The notes beneath the pieces were generated by a model. It did no database searches, was not told the origin of the DNA, and saw only the letters and a list, made by a program, of their open reading frames with translations. From contig NC_062214.1 in the NCBI RefSeq assembly GCF_902686445.1, positions 41,177,454 through 41,241,453 of the forward strand: a DNA stretch of 64,000 nucleotides, given 5' to 3'. Position numbers and translations under genes: made by a program. Source of the DNA: Sciurus carolinensis (taxonomy: Eukaryota; Chordata; Mammalia; Rodentia; Sciuridae). Positions 35,975-49,073 of the stretch are shown here, in pieces; within the stretch, counting starts at the first letter, position 1, and every line of letters begins with the position of its first letter.

Positions 35975-37059
35975 CTTTCAGAACAAGCTGCTCTTTACAT
36001 TTAATATGTATATAATATTTTTACTTTTTATTGTCAATATTAGTTTAAGACATGGCATATAAATTACAGAAATGAACTTCATAACTTGAAGGACTGAAGC
36101 CTGTTGGGGACACTGAATTGTAATTCCTACCTGAAGCTTCTTCAGTTTTAATAGAATACTAACTAGTGTGACAGCTGAATAATAGAATTTAAGAGACAGC
36201 TCAATTTTACCTGGACTCAAGGTTCTTCTAACACATCAAGGAACCATTTTATTTACAGGTATTTCTCTTTGTATTGTAAGTCAGAAAAGAAAGAGCAGAA
36301 ACCATAATGTTAAGGAAATATTACTTCTTTAATGTGAACCAAATGAGAGACAAAATTCTGACTAATTTATTTTTAGGATGTCATAAACTATAAAAATAGT
36401 GCTGAAAATCAATAGTGAAAGCAGGCTAATTAGACAGTGAGTGTTCATTGATTTGCAGTCAGTTAAGACCCAAATTTTCAAAGAGATATACATATACAGA
36501 CTTTTTATAGTTGAAGTAAAATCATTTTTATCCTCATCATTAGGAAATCACAAATTCATTCTAGGAATACTTTTCTTTGCTTAAAATTATTTCAAAAGCC
36601 AGTATTTCTCCAGAAAGGAAAAGATTACTTATATATCAATATACCTTGGACATCTGGTCTCATACTTTTCTGGCTTCTAGATAAATTCGTATTGCTATTT
36701 ACCTCCCTTCTCCAAATTTGATGGCAAAATAATGCTCATATCTCAATTTCTCATGGATTAGAAGTCTAAGCATGGATATAGTTTTTTAAGAAAAAAAAGG
36801 GCAAATCTACACTAAATAATTTTTATTATTATTTCATTGTAATATGCATAGTTGAGAAGTTGCAAATTGATTAAAAAATTTATTTAAAATTCATCATAAA
36901 ACTTATGAAAACGATGGAGTTAATTTATTATCATTTTCAAAATCTTGCATTCATAAAATTTTTAAATATTGTACAATAGAAATAGAAAAAACAAAAACTA
37001 AAAAGCTATCTTTGATAGATGAGTAATTAAAATAAAATTTGGTGATACAAGCTAATACT

Positions 37060-37074
37060 GAGAGAGAGAGAGAG
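37060..37074. repeat. (GA)n tract 85 bp downstream of the 30-codon exon donor
   Basis: Seven GA units in the intron just after the KIF16B donor. Confidence 0.8.
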
Positions 37075-37158
37075 GTGGGGGACATTGCTAATGCAATCAG
37101 CTCATTTACTTTATGAAATGAAATGTTCTTAATTGAAGATAATAGTTTCATAACTTAC

Positions 37159-37248
37159 CTCTGCATACTTTAATTTCAATGTTTTATGCATTTCTCGAAA
37201 ACGACTGTAACGCCTGAATACAGTCCATGTCTCATCTAGGACAGTAAT
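37159..37248 (-). CDS. KIF16B: KIF16B coding exon, PX domain core with the phosphoinositide-binding motif (30 codons)
   Basis: Second KIF16B exon in the window, minus strand. It lies between a T-rich acceptor tract ending GGTTAATAG and the donor GAG|GTAAGTTA, and is phase 0 at both ends. It encodes ITVLDETWTVFRRYSRFREM followed by HKTLKLKYAE. This carries the PX signature Arg-Arg-Tyr-Ser-Arg-Phe (codons 12-17). In PX domains the basic residue of this motif contacts the 3-phosphate of PI3P and the following Tyr stacks on the inositol ring. The Phe and the helix after it (residues REMHKTL) form the start of helix alpha-1. Function by family: docking of the plus-end-directed motor on early endosomes. 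It is 90 nt, a multiple of three. No internal stop or frameshift is seen. Confidence 0.96.
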
Positions 37249-37618
37249 CTATTAACCAGGCAAACAAAAATGAATCAGCATTAATTAGAAGAAAAAGTAA
37301 CTAAAAATTTAAAAACATAATTTAAACATTAAATTAAAAATGATTAGCATATACAATTTCTCTAGAATTAAAAACATTAATCTAGTTGCATAAATATAAC
37401 TTATAAATAATAATTGTACTCAATTAAATGTGCATCTTTGGTTCCCAAATCTTGTTACAAACAGCATGTGGTGGATTTCAGAAGGGCCAAAGGTCACCTA
37501 TTAATCAGTTACAAAAACTGTCCTTTAATTCTCCACTTGGGCTGGAGAGAGGAAATCCCACAGGATGACCTTTTTGGTACAGTAGTGTGCTCGTACAAAA
37601 TGTCACCAGAGGCTACCA

Positions 37619-37718
37619 CAGTGCACAGGAGAAAAAAGCAAGAGAAGGAAAGTCAGAGAAAAGAGGAGAGAGAAGAGGCAGGAGGAGGGGGAGGGGAGAG
37701 GACAAAGAGAAGGAAGAA
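37619..37718. repeat. Purine-rich (A/G) tract
   Basis: Nearly 100 bases of almost only A and G on the plus strand, so a pyrimidine tract in KIF16B sense, about 370 bases before the acceptor of the 30-codon exon. It causes two spurious overlapping open frames. Confidence 0.8.
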
Positions 37719-38089
37719 TATTACTATATCTCTGTGATTATTAGTATATGTGCACAATATATCTTGTCCTTTTTTTAGAGGAACAATTACCAATCTAGCC
37801 TTTAGCTAGCCGACTAGGGTGAAATCTCTGCAGCGTATCAACTCATCACAGTAAGAGAGGCTGGCGGACCACACTGGCCTTTAAAAAAAGACCTAAAGCA
37901 CAGTCTAATGAACCTTGAATTCCCAACTCACTTCCCTCTGTTCTGAGTTCCTGACCCATGTACCCAACTTGCAGACATTTTTCTTTGGATGTTTCCAAGT
38001 TGCCTTGTTTTGAACTGTACTTGACATATTCTCCCATCTCAATTCTGGTGTTGTCCATCTCAACGCATTTCACTACCACCTACCACTTC

Positions 38090-38560
38090 ATGCTAGCCAA
38101 CTAGAGATGCTATCCCTGAACACCGTTCTCTCAACAGCCAATTCAAACAAAGTGCTAGGTAGTGCTCCTTTTACTTCCTAAACATTTCTTGGAGCTCCAC
38201 TCTTCCATCTTTTGTCATCACTAGCATCTTATTTTAGGCTATTGGGTCTGATGTAAATTTTGCCAGAGTCTCTCCCAAAGTCTACATCAACATTTGCCCC
38301 TTCCAATCCCTTCTTTGCACAACTGTCAGGGATCTTTTTAAAATTCAAATCTAATCATTCCACCTCCCTCCTTAAGAACACCTAGTAACTTCACTCTACT
38401 CCTAGAAAAGACACAATTTTTTAACCTGAACCCACTACCTGCCTTACACTCATCTTAGGTTCCTCTCTCCTCAGGCGTTTACACTCCTGTTACACTCCCT
38501 AAATGCACATCCTCTCCCACCTCAGGGCTTTTTAGTGAGTCATGTCCATGGATGGGAAAT
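38090..38560 (+). repeat. L2 LINE fragment, sense
   Basis: CTAATCATTCCACCTCCCTC, AAGAACACCTAGTAACTTCA, CCTACTACCTGCC-like region near 38430 and CACCTCAGGGCTTTTTAGTG follow L2 3' order. Confidence 0.65.
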
Positions 38561-39739
38561 CTTGATCTGCACATCAGAGAAATGCCCTTCTTAAATGCAA
38601 CAGTTCAGCTGGATTCTCTTGCGTGTAAATCATAGGAAAAGAGAAGCAATAATAGGAAAATACCCAGGTGGGTAATTTTATGAGGAGGATCAAGTTTTGA
38701 GTCCCAGTTCTTCTCTGGTTCACTCTTTCAAAAGTGTTGAATGAGATGATTTGAGGGTCATACAGGATACACATTTCTTAAAATTTACATCATTCTGGTT
38801 CTGTATTCATTTGTTTTAAAATAATGTTTCGATTGTGACAGGTTTCTTATGAGTTCTCTTGAAAAAGATCTTTCCATAAAGAAAAAAAAAAGTGAACATA
38901 TTTCCAGTAAATTAATAAGTAAATACAAGAGTACAGGTGCTCTGCAGCTGTAGTAAGTCTTCAAGACTAGTATTCAAGTTACTAGGGCAGCTCTGGGCAG
39001 CAAAGCTGGTTGCCCTTCCTCTTCAGTTCCCTCCTCAGTAGACCCACAGAGGCATGGTGCAAGGTCAGCACAACCAGCCAGGATGGTGACTTTCTCAGGA
39101 CCAGAGCACAGCAATGCAAAGTTTTAGCTCAGCACAAACCAGGATCCAAAATGGATCTGGAAGTGCAGTGGGCCTTCTACCTTCCCATGTGGCTGGTTTT
39201 CCCTGCTGCTAGGAAAACCCTAAGAGTTCACAGAACCTCACTTGTGCCCTGTGAGGAGAAAGATTCAAGATAGCTCCCAGATAAGACCAAGCTGTATTGA
39301 GACTGGATTGCAAACAAAGTTACCAGGAGAAATGTAGGATTCCCACATCACCCAGACTCTGATGCCCCCTGCTCCCTATCCTTATCCTTATTCTGAAATC
39401 TTTCCACTGTATTACTTGGACTCAGGTCAATCTTTAGCAAAATACCTTGGATGCTCAGCCTCTGCTGTGAACATCCTTTCAATTTTGCTTTAACTGAAAG
39501 GTGGCTCTTCCCCAAGGAACCACTTCCCCAGTAGCCCTCTCAAATAGAAGCAATCAAAAGAACATTTCCACGAGCACACTCAACCAGGTTTGTTCATTTA
39601 CCACCATCTGTCCTGTACTACATCTTTCTCCTATTACCAGGCAGAAGATGAATTAATGCTCCTATTTAATGGCAACTCTGCGGAACACTGGACTCCAACC
39701 CCTTTTGCCCTCTGAAAGGCATGGCAATTAAGAAAAATT

Positions 39740-41220
39740 AACCATTTTCTTTTCTCTTTGTTATACAAACATGTTTGCTCTATTCCATAATTTCCATGAA
39801 TATCTAAACAGGTCATTATTTCTGTCATTTAAAACTTCCATCTTGATTTCCCTCTTCCTTCCTGTCATCACTACATTTTTGACCTTTCCATTAAAACAAA
39901 ACTCCTTTAGAAACATTATTCATGATGTCATCAACTCCTTACTTCTCTTTATCCCTTGGATAAATCTACTCACCACTCCACCCAAATTACTCTTACCAAG
40001 GTCATTGGTGATCTCCATATTGTAAAGTCCACTGGTTAACTTTTGGTATTGATTTATGGGAAGGACTTGACATAGTTAATACTTCTCTCCTCCTAAAATC
40101 TTTTTCTCTTGGCTTCCAGGTTGCTACACTCTCTTCTTTTCCTTGTTTTCTTTACTGGGATTTCTCATCTCCCTGACCTCTAAACATCAAAGAGTCATAG
40201 GGTTTAATCCTGGAACTCATTTTATTTTCTATCTGCACTCACTCCTTTGGTGATCTCATTCATCTCATACCTTGAATTTATATGCTATGACTCCCTGAAT
40301 ACTCATATCTCGCCCCTGAACCCAGACTCATATATCCTGCTGCCTACTTAGATGTCTAATATGCGCTTCAAACTGAACATGGTACACTTATCAAAATTAA
40401 TCTTACCCGAATCCAATTCCCTTCCCAGTCTCAATACTATCTTCTGTTCATTCAACCCCCAAACATGGCATCATCCTAAATGTTCCTCATTCTCACACCT
40501 TACATGCAGTCAGCAAATCCTTTCTGCAAAACTTCCAGAATATGAGAATCTGGCTATTTCTTATTAGATCCACTATTACATCTTCAAGTACCACCATCTC
40601 TGGCTCGATTCTTTTAACAGCCTCGCTTTTGATTCCCTTGCTCATGCTCTTGTCCCCCTTCCCACTGTTCCTCTCATTCTTTTCTCAATACAGTCAATAT
40701 AGTAACCAAAGTGATCTCATTAAAAATTCAATCAGTGTGAAGCCATTTCTTTGCTTAAATGAGAAACTTTCTTGTGTCATGTCACTGAGGCACAAGTTCA
40801 AGCCACAGACCTACAAGGATCTTCTCCCTGGCCTCATCTCCAATCACACTCTCCTCGATCTCTCTGGAATCCTTGCTTATTCCAGAATACATCAAATATG
40901 CACACAGCAAGTATGGCCTCAGGGACTTTGTGTGTATTACTTTCTTTCTGGAATGCTCTTTCCCAAGTTTTCATATGACTAGTTCCTTTAGTTCCTTCAA
41001 GTCTTTGCTCAAAAGTCCCTTCCTTAGTGATGCCTTTCTGAGCTTTTCTATCTAAAATTGCATTCCCCCTTCCCCATTTCACATTACTTTATTCTCTTCC
41101 CTAACTTCTTGTACTTAGCACTTCTGATTACTAAACATAGTCTAGGGTTACTAAAATATCTTGATATTTGGTTCTCCTTCCCACTAGAATATAAGTTTCA
41201 GGAGAGATCACTGGCATTGT
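39740..41220 (+). repeat. Long L2 LINE copy, sense
   Basis: About 1.5 kb in L2 order: TGGTGATCTCCATATTGTAA, CTTGGCTTCCAGGTTGCTAC, GATGTCTAATATGCGCTTCA, CTACAAGGATCTTCTCCCTG, TCTTTCTGGAATGCTCTTTC, AAGTCTTTGCTCAAAAGTCC and TCCCACTAGAATATAAG. One of the oldest repeats in the window and unusually long for a mammalian L2. Short open frames within it, including one of 146 codons, are not genes. Confidence 0.8.
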
Positions 41221-42124
41221 GAAAGAATAGCTGGAAGACCAAGTCCCATGATGAACTTTTCTTAAATATACTCACATTCTTAGTGACTTGAACCAGAAAT
41301 GTTCCCCAACACACACTTTGAGCAGAAAAGGCCTTAAAATGACCTCAAACAAAATTAAGGCAAGGTAAACTAGACAACTATCCTGTGGGGGCTTTAACCT
41401 ATAGGCTTCTTCCTCTTTGTTGCTATCACAGCTCATTACCATTGAACCATTTTTTGAAATCTCTTGATTAGTGAAATGGCATTTCAAACCTATCTTACAA
41501 TTTTGGTGATCATTCTTCTTTCTCATGGTAGCCTTAGGATAGTTCCTTTATAAGGGACACCAATTTCTCTACCAATTTCTCTACCAAACCACATACACCA
41601 AATACTGGGAAGGACCAGGATGCAGTTAACTGGTTGAATAGCATTGAGACATAGGCAACAAGAGGAAGATAAAATCCCCATCTAAAGGTACCCCCACAAA
41701 GCATCCAATACATCCCTTTCTGTTTTCTTGATAGTAGCTTCTAGTGCTTATAATGGCGCATGGGATGCTTCTATTTTATGCATGTGGAGCTGGGAAGAGA
41801 AAAAGATGGTCCAAGGGTGAGAGGGCTTAGTCCATCTGAAGCTTTGTAATATATGTATTCCTTTGAACTGGGCTTAATAAAGTCAGGAAAGGTGCAGAGG
41901 GGGCCTATGTTTTACCCATAAACTCAAGGAATCCTGATTTTATTGAAGAGGAAAGGAAACCCTCTGGAACCATCAACCTGATGAATGTAGTGATTCTCAA
42001 AAATAATGAAGATCATTACAGGCATATTATGGGTAATGATATTTTTTGCCTCATGTCTTACTTATTTTAATAACCTCACATACACATATCAATGGCTTCT
42101 GTCCTCAATATTTCAGTTTACTGT

Positions 42125-42320
42125 CTAAAACAGTGGTTCTCAAAGAGAGATACCTAGTAAGCAGCATCTGCTTCACTCAGGAACTTCTTAGAAATGCATA
42201 TTAAGAAGTCTTACTCACATTACTGAATCAGCAGTTTTTGGAGAGAGGCTAAACAATTTGCATTTGAAAAATCTTCTACCAGGGGTTCTGTTGCAGGTTA
42301 AAAACTGAGCATCCTTGCTG
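42125..42320 (+). repeat. MER5-like (hAT-Charlie) DNA transposon
   Basis: Begins ACAGTGGTTCTCAAAGAGAG, the MER5 terminal wording, and continues with GCATCTGCTTCACTCAGGAA and GAATCAGCAGTTTTTGG. The opposite end is less clear. Confidence 0.6.
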
Positions 42321-42691
42321 ACATTCACTGTAAGTGTTGCTGCTCCAAAATCAGAGGTAGCCATGTTCCAACAACCTCTCAAGGCCAAACCCTTAGAAAG
42401 GCATTTGGAGTCTTTTCTATGCTGACCAGTGCATTAAAAATCTCACACTCCAGACAGCTTCTCAACACAGAATACAGTGTATCCGTAGGTGTTCTGAACA
42501 TCTTCCTAAGTCACACATCCCTTTCTGTAAGGGGAGGGTTCCTGCTCAGCCTCCAGGGCAGGGTTGATACCACAATTCCTGTCTCAGCAGCTTCCCAGCT
42601 CCTCCTCCTTTCTTCCTGGAAGAATCACTTATTCCCTGCTTGGTGGTTTCTTAGCACTTAGTTCATTTCATGATCAGAACACCCATGGATA

Positions 42692-43115
42692 TTGTTATGG
42701 TTTACATATGAGGTGTTTCCTTAAAAGTTCATGTGTGAGACAATGCAAGAAAATTCAGAGGGGAAATGATTGGGTTATGAAAGCCTAAACCATTAATTCC
42801 CTGATATAGATTAACTGGATGGTACCAGTAAGCAATAAGGTGTGGTTGGTGGAAATCTCACTAGGGGCATGCCTTTGGTGTTTATATTTTGTCCCTGGTG
42901 AACAGACCTCTCTGCTTCCTGAGCTGCTTTCCTCCACCATGCACTTCTACCATCTGTTATGATGTTCTGCCTCACCTCAGACCTAGAGCAATGAAATTGG
43001 TCATCTATGAACTGAGACCTCTGGACCATAAGTGTCAAATATACTTTTCCTCTTCTAAAATTGTTCTTGTTGGGTCTTTTGATCACAGTGGCAGAAAAGC
43101 TAACTAAAATAGATA
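42692..43115 (+). mobile_element. MaLR-like LTR, second copy of the 27.6-kb type
   Basis: TGTTATGGTTTACATATGAG, GTTCATGTGTGAGACAATGC, CTATGAACTGAGACCTCTGG and AAAATTGTTCTTGTTGGGTC, then GAAAAGCTAACTAAAATAG. Same order and spacing as the copy at 27.6 kb. Confidence 0.75.
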
Positions 43116-44446
43116 TTAATGATATAATTAAAATGTACTAAATAATTTACATAGCAAATGCTAATTATGTGTCTCTCTACCTTACAAGATTTTAAGACTT
43201 CTAAGGGAAAAAATCATCTGCTTTTGTTAGTAATTGGTGGGGGTGTGGGGCATGGGGGGGTGTGAACTCTCATTGTAGAGATAAACTTACACTGAGTACC
43301 TACTATTAAACCTATAATTATTTTGCTTTTGAAATCAAATAAGAATTCAGGATTGGTACAAATCATTTAAAGTGGAGAATGGGGCCTGCTGAAGTCTTGC
43401 TTGCACCTACTCTGTTCTGGTGATTTCTTTAAAGTATAGGTTTTTTTCTTTAACTGCATTAAGAATATGGTGCATTCTTGATAGATTTGTAACACAAATT
43501 TACAGTGATGCATAAAGAGATTTCCAGTCTTCACCCTTGAGATTTTCACCTGGATGCAGCTTAAATACAGAATGAAAAAGTCTCAAGCTTCTTACTTTAT
43601 GTATTGAAGTCCTCCCTTGTTTATCATCACATAAACAAGATGAGAACAATGTTGATGAAGATCATTAGCAATCATCTCAGAAATGGTAAGGGGAATGTGT
43701 GTAATTTCTCTGTAGGAAAATGATCAAAATCCCATCTCTATCACAGAAACTCACCACTTCTTGAGCCAAAGAAGTTTGGAAAAGATACACAGAAAGGCAA
43801 AATACACATTAAAATCCTATTTTACCCCAAATTAAATTGGGCATGGGGTGGGATATTAGTCTAGAGGGAAGGAATAGGAGGTCAGTACAACTTATATATC
43901 AGACCTAAATACTCAATTATTTTCTTTAATATGGAGAATGTGAGGTATCATTACGTATATCTTTTAGGAACAAATTCATTACTTCTCTCTGAATGGTTTT
44001 GCTGATACGAATCCATCTTTCCTGGGTCATAAAATGATCAACTGCAACTTAAACACCATAAACACGTCCATAAGATGGACTGCATTTACTGATAAACAAT
44101 TCTCAATTGAGTGCTTCCTGCAAATTTATGTTACAGACATATTTTGCTCGTTTAAGGATTGTGTTGATTTTAAGATCTGTCATCAGTATATATTTGCTTG
44201 TGTGCATCTATCTGTGTCAAGAGCAGAATCAACAGCTTTTCCTCCAAAGAAAAACACTCTGACTGGGCCCCATTTAAACAGTTACTTGTAGAATTTTCTT
44301 CAATAACATCTTTTAATAACATTTTGGGGAGCTATCTCAAGTACACTTATTTTAAAAAATTCTTGTAATTAGAAATGGTTTGGAGGAAATTGTCTAATAC
44401 TGATCTACGTTTAAAAAGTTTTATCAGACTTTTGCAAAATAAAGTT

Positions 44447-44561
44447 TTATGCAATGATGTAACTATGAACATATTTGAGGAAACATGAAATAAATTCCAA
44501 ATGTATGTATCTGTATAGTAAAAGCATTAATGCATAAGACCGAACTAAAAACTCCTCAGAC
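44447..44561 (+). repeat. Direct repeat, first copy
   Basis: Imperfect match to 44909-45025: ATTCCAAATGTATGTATCTG here and CATTCCAAATGTATGGATCT there, with AGCATTAATGCAT / TGCATTAGTGCAT and a common end CTTCAGACA / CCTCAGACA. Possibly two pieces of one old transposon family. Confidence 0.6.
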
Positions 44562-44908
44562 ATGGAATATGAAAACTAATACTCTCCAAGCTGGTGGTTC
44601 CCAAAGTAAGGGAGGCAAGGTGTTCCATGGGGGATGGAAAGACTGAAATTTCTATTTACAGTATCTTAGTCATTTCGTTTCTACTTTTGAAAGTGTAATA
44701 CAATAAATAATAAGTACAATTAGTTAATGTTATGCTTTCTAAATAAATAAAAATTATTGGCTGTGCCTGCTCAGTTTTTCACTGATAATCATGTGTGAAA
44801 AACATTCAGGCAGTACTACTCTTAAGCTGTGGCTGCAAAAAGTTAAGTTCATGAAGGCCCCATCATTTTCAAGATGTTAGAATCTAATTCATTAATTCTA
44901 CTCAATCT

Positions 44909-45025
44909 CTTATGTAGCAACATAACTTTAAACGTGTTTGGAGAAACACAAAATACATTCCAAATGTATGGATCTGTATGATAACATGCATTAGTGCATC
45001 AGGTTTATTAAAATCTCTTCAGACA
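44909..45025 (+). repeat. Direct repeat, second copy
   Basis: Partner of 44447-44561, about 460 bases apart, roughly 75-80% alike by eye. The segment between contains AGCTGGTGGTTCCCAAAG, which hints at a hAT-type element. Confidence 0.6.
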
Positions 45026-45894
45026 ACTGTTGCAAATGGAACTAAGCCTGGTGTGATAAATGAAGCCAACATCCCATCAAGCATAGCAATATCCCATAGA
45101 GATGACAGCCTGCCAAAGATTACTCCCAGTTTTGATCTATCTCCAAGATCACCAAATCTGTCATCAAGGACCAACAGTACCAATGCTTTCTGATTTCCAG
45201 TATGCACATGTATCCCATGGGTCTTAAGTCTGCTGGGTGTTTCCACTGAAGTCTCTTCCTTATCTCCCAGATTCCTTCTTTCCTTCTGGATTGGACACCC
45301 ATGGGACCCAGGTTAGATACTGGACTATTCTACCTGCTCTTGGGGTTAGAGCACCTCAAAATCCCTTTTGATGGAGCCCCTCAGAACAATTCCCCAAATC
45401 AGGCAGCCTATGGTGCACTCTTTCTGTCCTTTGCAAGACCCACCACTGCTGCAGACAACCCCCAAGGAAGGCAGGATGCAGTTATATGAAATATAAGCTA
45501 TTTTATTCAGCACAGTCATACCTTGAAAATTCTTTCAGATTACATTCTCTGTGATGAGTATTTCAAAATGTTGTGGATTTTCAGTTGTCACAATGATCTT
45601 GTTTTACTGGAATGATTAAGGTCCCCAAGACCAACTCCCTGAGCATCCTTTTGGGTTCTCCCCAAATGATGCTGCTACATATGACATTCATCCTCCTTCC
45701 TTCAAAAGTTTTCCATCTTCACTTAATTTCCTTATTTATTTCAATCCAAGAGTTCCTAAAGTTAGCCTCAAACTCTATTACTTCCTGTGATCAACACATC
45801 ACTTGTACTTTTCTATCCTTAGAATATTTATTGCCTAGAATCCACTCAATGACATCCACCCATTCTTTCAAGGAAACAAAAATATAAGTCTACC

Positions 45895-46090
45895 TTTTTA
45901 AAAAAAATCTGTTCTTACTAGTTATACATGACAGTAGAGTGTATTTTGATATATCATACATATATGGAGTATAACTTCCCATTTTTCTGGTTGTATATCA
46001 TGTGGAATTACCTTTGTTGTTTACCCATATATACATATAGGAAAGAAATGTCTGATTCATTCTACTATCTTTCCTATTCCCAGTAACCCT
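45895..46090 (-). mobile_element. Squirrel-type L1 3' end, antisense
   Basis: GACAGTAGAGTGTATTTTGA, then ACATATATGGAGTATAACTT and ATCATGTGGAATTACC are the reverse complement of the L1 3' UTR found in sense at 21.6 kb. Confidence 0.8.
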
Positions 46091-47889
46091 GTATAAGCCC
46101 ACTTGTTCTATGCTGTTTGATTTTTCTGCATGTGATTTTCTTCCCCCACTCAGCTATCCCTTGAATGAAGTACTTATTAATTTTCTCTGTTCCCCAATAT
46201 ATTAATGTATCTAATGTGGTCTTTTAAAAATATATATTGTAAGTATCACATAAATATTTGCTAAATAATAAATGAATGAGTAATAGAGACAAGCTCAGAG
46301 TCTCTTTTCAATAAACGTTTTAAAATTACATTCTCCAATTCCTTTTCTCTCTTGAACTGTGAGCAGAATGACCTGCATTTTTGTCCTTTTCTGACTTATC
46401 TATAACTATTTAAAGTTTTTAGAAAGTAGGCATTGAGGAAGATAAGGAAGAGGGCAAAGAATTGAGGAGCAAAGCATTTATCAAAATCCTTTTGTAGAGA
46501 ACATTCTGTTGATTTAGAAGAAACACTGTGATAAATGATTTGAGGATAAGAATGGGTACAGATGAGTATGAGGCTTATAAATAACATATCAAGAAACAAA
46601 AGGTGGTCTCTAGATTGCCTTTAAGAGTGTGGAGTCTACTGACCTAGACTTTCCAGTTCCTGAGTGCCATGGTCCTTTAGGTACAGAGTTTGGGAATGAG
46701 AGCCAAGCCAAATGGGCTGGAGCTCAATTCCTTGGCTTAGTAAGGGGGCACAGTTGGAGCTCCCAGAAATATCTAGGAAGGATAAATGGAAAAGCTGGTG
46801 CTATGGGAGGACACAATTGTCTAATGAGATATTTTAAGTTATCTGCTCAGACATGTGCAATTTATCTCCTCTCTCACTCTTCCAGGGAAACTTCAGAAAT
46901 GTTCACTTATTTCTCTTTGTGGTGAATCCAGAGGAGGGCTGTGCTCTGTTAGCCAGGTAGACACAAGGAAAAGAGACTGTGTCCATCAGCCATCTAAGAG
47001 CTCTGGAGAAAAAGGAAAAACTCCCATCTGGATCATTACAACAACCGTATAACTAATTACCACACTGAGAAGGCATCCCCTCTCAACTGCAGTGGGTCCC
47101 ACGAGCCAGGAGCACAAACAATTGCAGAAATTGTCTCTCAGATACCTGAGGGAAGAGAGAGTCCCAAAGATGGTGTGCTGCACAAGCAAAGATGAGGCTA
47201 ACCCTAGATTTCTCCTTTCTGTTGGTAACAGGGATCGTAAAAGAATGGAGCTTGTAGGATAAAGATTCCTCAAAGGAGGCACCCTATACAAATAAAAGAT
47301 TCTTCAGTCATATTGTCCATGAAAATCTAGATATTCCTTTAGTGAAGACACCTGACAGACTTGTAGAGAATGTTTCAGAAAGTTGGGTTGCTGAACCTGG
47401 TCTGAATCTGTGTGCTATGAAGAAATGAGCCCAGTGGCTGAGTATGAGTAACACCCATATTTTGGATAGTAATGAAGTGGCCCTGCATCAAACTAGTACC
47501 TTCTAGCTTCAAACCCAGCCTTCTACAATAACCAGAAATAATGACTTTTCACGCTAGAATTTGAAAGAACTTCAGCATCTTCAAAATAGGGGATAATATT
47601 GCTTGTTTTTGTACGCTTACCTTACAGGATAGATTGAAGGTAAATTTGACAAAATGTATGAAGACCCTGAAATTCTGAGACGATGGAGGCCTTTTAAATC
47701 CATGATCATTACTCATAAGACCTCTGTGAAGCATGTGAGGAACAGGGGGAATTATTCTACTTTAAAATTGTGAGAAATTGCAAGAATGACAGCCTAAGCA
47801 TTTTTCCTTTATATTATGTAGATGCCAAAAAAGCAAAGCAAGGGATGTAAACTCTCTATCAGTCATCAGTGAAGAATGGAATAATGAAA

Positions 47890-48090
47890 AGCTCTGGATC
47901 AACAGAGACTTGGATCTTGATTTAGTCTACTTAGCGGTGTAACTTTGGCTAAAGTACTAGATTTCTTCAGTTCTTAACTTTTTCATCTTTAAAATGAACT
48001 CATGAACTTAACCTGCATATGAATCAAAAAAATGTGAAGTAACTAGAAAAGTGTTAGACACTTGGAAATGGTAACTCCTGACTCTGTGAT
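47890..48090 (+). repeat. MIR SINE fragment
   Basis: CTACTTAGCGGTGTAACTTT, GGCTAAAGTACTAGATTTCT and TTTTTCATCTTTAAAATGAA in MIR core order. Confidence 0.65.
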
Positions 48091-49073
48091 CATGTTCCTA
48101 AATAAAGACCTCTGATTATGCTCTGTTGAAAGATGAGGGTTCTCATGCACATCAACTGCAAAAGAAGGAGTTCAAACAATTCTGTGATTTATTTTAAAAC
48201 ATTTTATTCTAGGAAGAGATGTAAAACTTCAAAAATTCTGAAATCAAGGGCAAGAGAATATTAACATACTCATATAGAAAACCAGAAATTTGGGTGAAAT
48301 GAAAAATTCAAGGTACAGCCATAAACTAATGACTACTTTCTGTCTGGGCCTGTGACTCAATCTCATTTCTTCTTAGTCATTTCTCTCAGATGCAGCATCT
48401 ACTTTGTGAAGATAAACACAACTGCCCAAGTTAAAGCAATATAAAAGATCAGTTGGTTTGTGTGAAAACCAGGGAAGGGAAAAACTACGTTCTTCCTCAT
48501 TTTTCAGTAGAAGACAAAATTCTTAAAGAAATGAGAGGAGTGCTTAATAAACAGAGTCTTAGAATAAAATGTGATTTTTCAAGTCCTAATGTAAGTTCTT
48601 TCATTTGATTTTTATGTTTAAAACCAGCACGCAGACTAAATATTAGAATCTGGATGGGCCACAGCATCTGTGGCAATGCCATTTGTCTCAGCTATGCTAA
48701 TACACATGCAGGGAAGTAATCTATCAGGTTACTAATAAGCACAGATTCAGATGCCAACACACTACTCTTTCTGATCATTTATATTCTATCAAGTTGGGAG
48801 TAAGTATTTCTCAAAGATATATGTGTGTATAGTTTATCTAATAGACTGGAATGACTCTTATTTCTGTTCTGCCAAATAAAGAGAAATTTCTCTGACTGTA
48901 AATGTGATTACTGCAACTCCCCAACTGCAAATTTCATGGCCATTTCTTCTTCATGATTCCTGGCAGGTCTATCTACCATCAAATTCAGCAGGTCTGTTAA
49001 AGCCTTAACAATAGCCCCACCTGACAAAGTAACTGTGACTTGGTCAAAATTCGAGATAAAAAGTTGAAACACA

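Larger units (their letters stand above)
14153..37158 (-). other. KIF16B: KIF16B intron of about 23.0 kb between the second and third PX exons
   Basis: Bounded by GTAAGTT at the donor and TTTCAG at the acceptor. It contains SINEs, old L1s, the inverted repeat at 16.9-18.2 kb, a Tigger remnant, L1 5'-UTR-like sequence, MaLR-like LTRs, one intact solo LTR and an L2, each listed separately. Stretches 17265-17975, 18250-19090, 19820-20830, 24600-25290, 25470-27610, 28070-28610, 29190-30200, 30540-31050, 31260-31920, 32820-34960 and 35980-37150 show no gene, RNA or repeat that I recognise with confidence. Confidence 0.9.

Noticed and set aside
37414..37778. Two overlapping Glu/Arg/Lys-rich open frames
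   Set aside because: Translation of a purine-rich tract.
40542..40982. 146-codon plus-strand open frame
   Set aside because: Lies inside a degenerate L2 and has no L2 protein motif in this frame.
45019..45246. 75-codon minus-strand frame with regular Leu/Val content, considered as a processed pseudogene
   Set aside because: No family recognised, no A tail and no flanking duplication, and it adjoins a direct repeat.
47616..47622. Another CTTACCT donor-like site
   Set aside because: No coding sequence adjoining and no matching acceptor.
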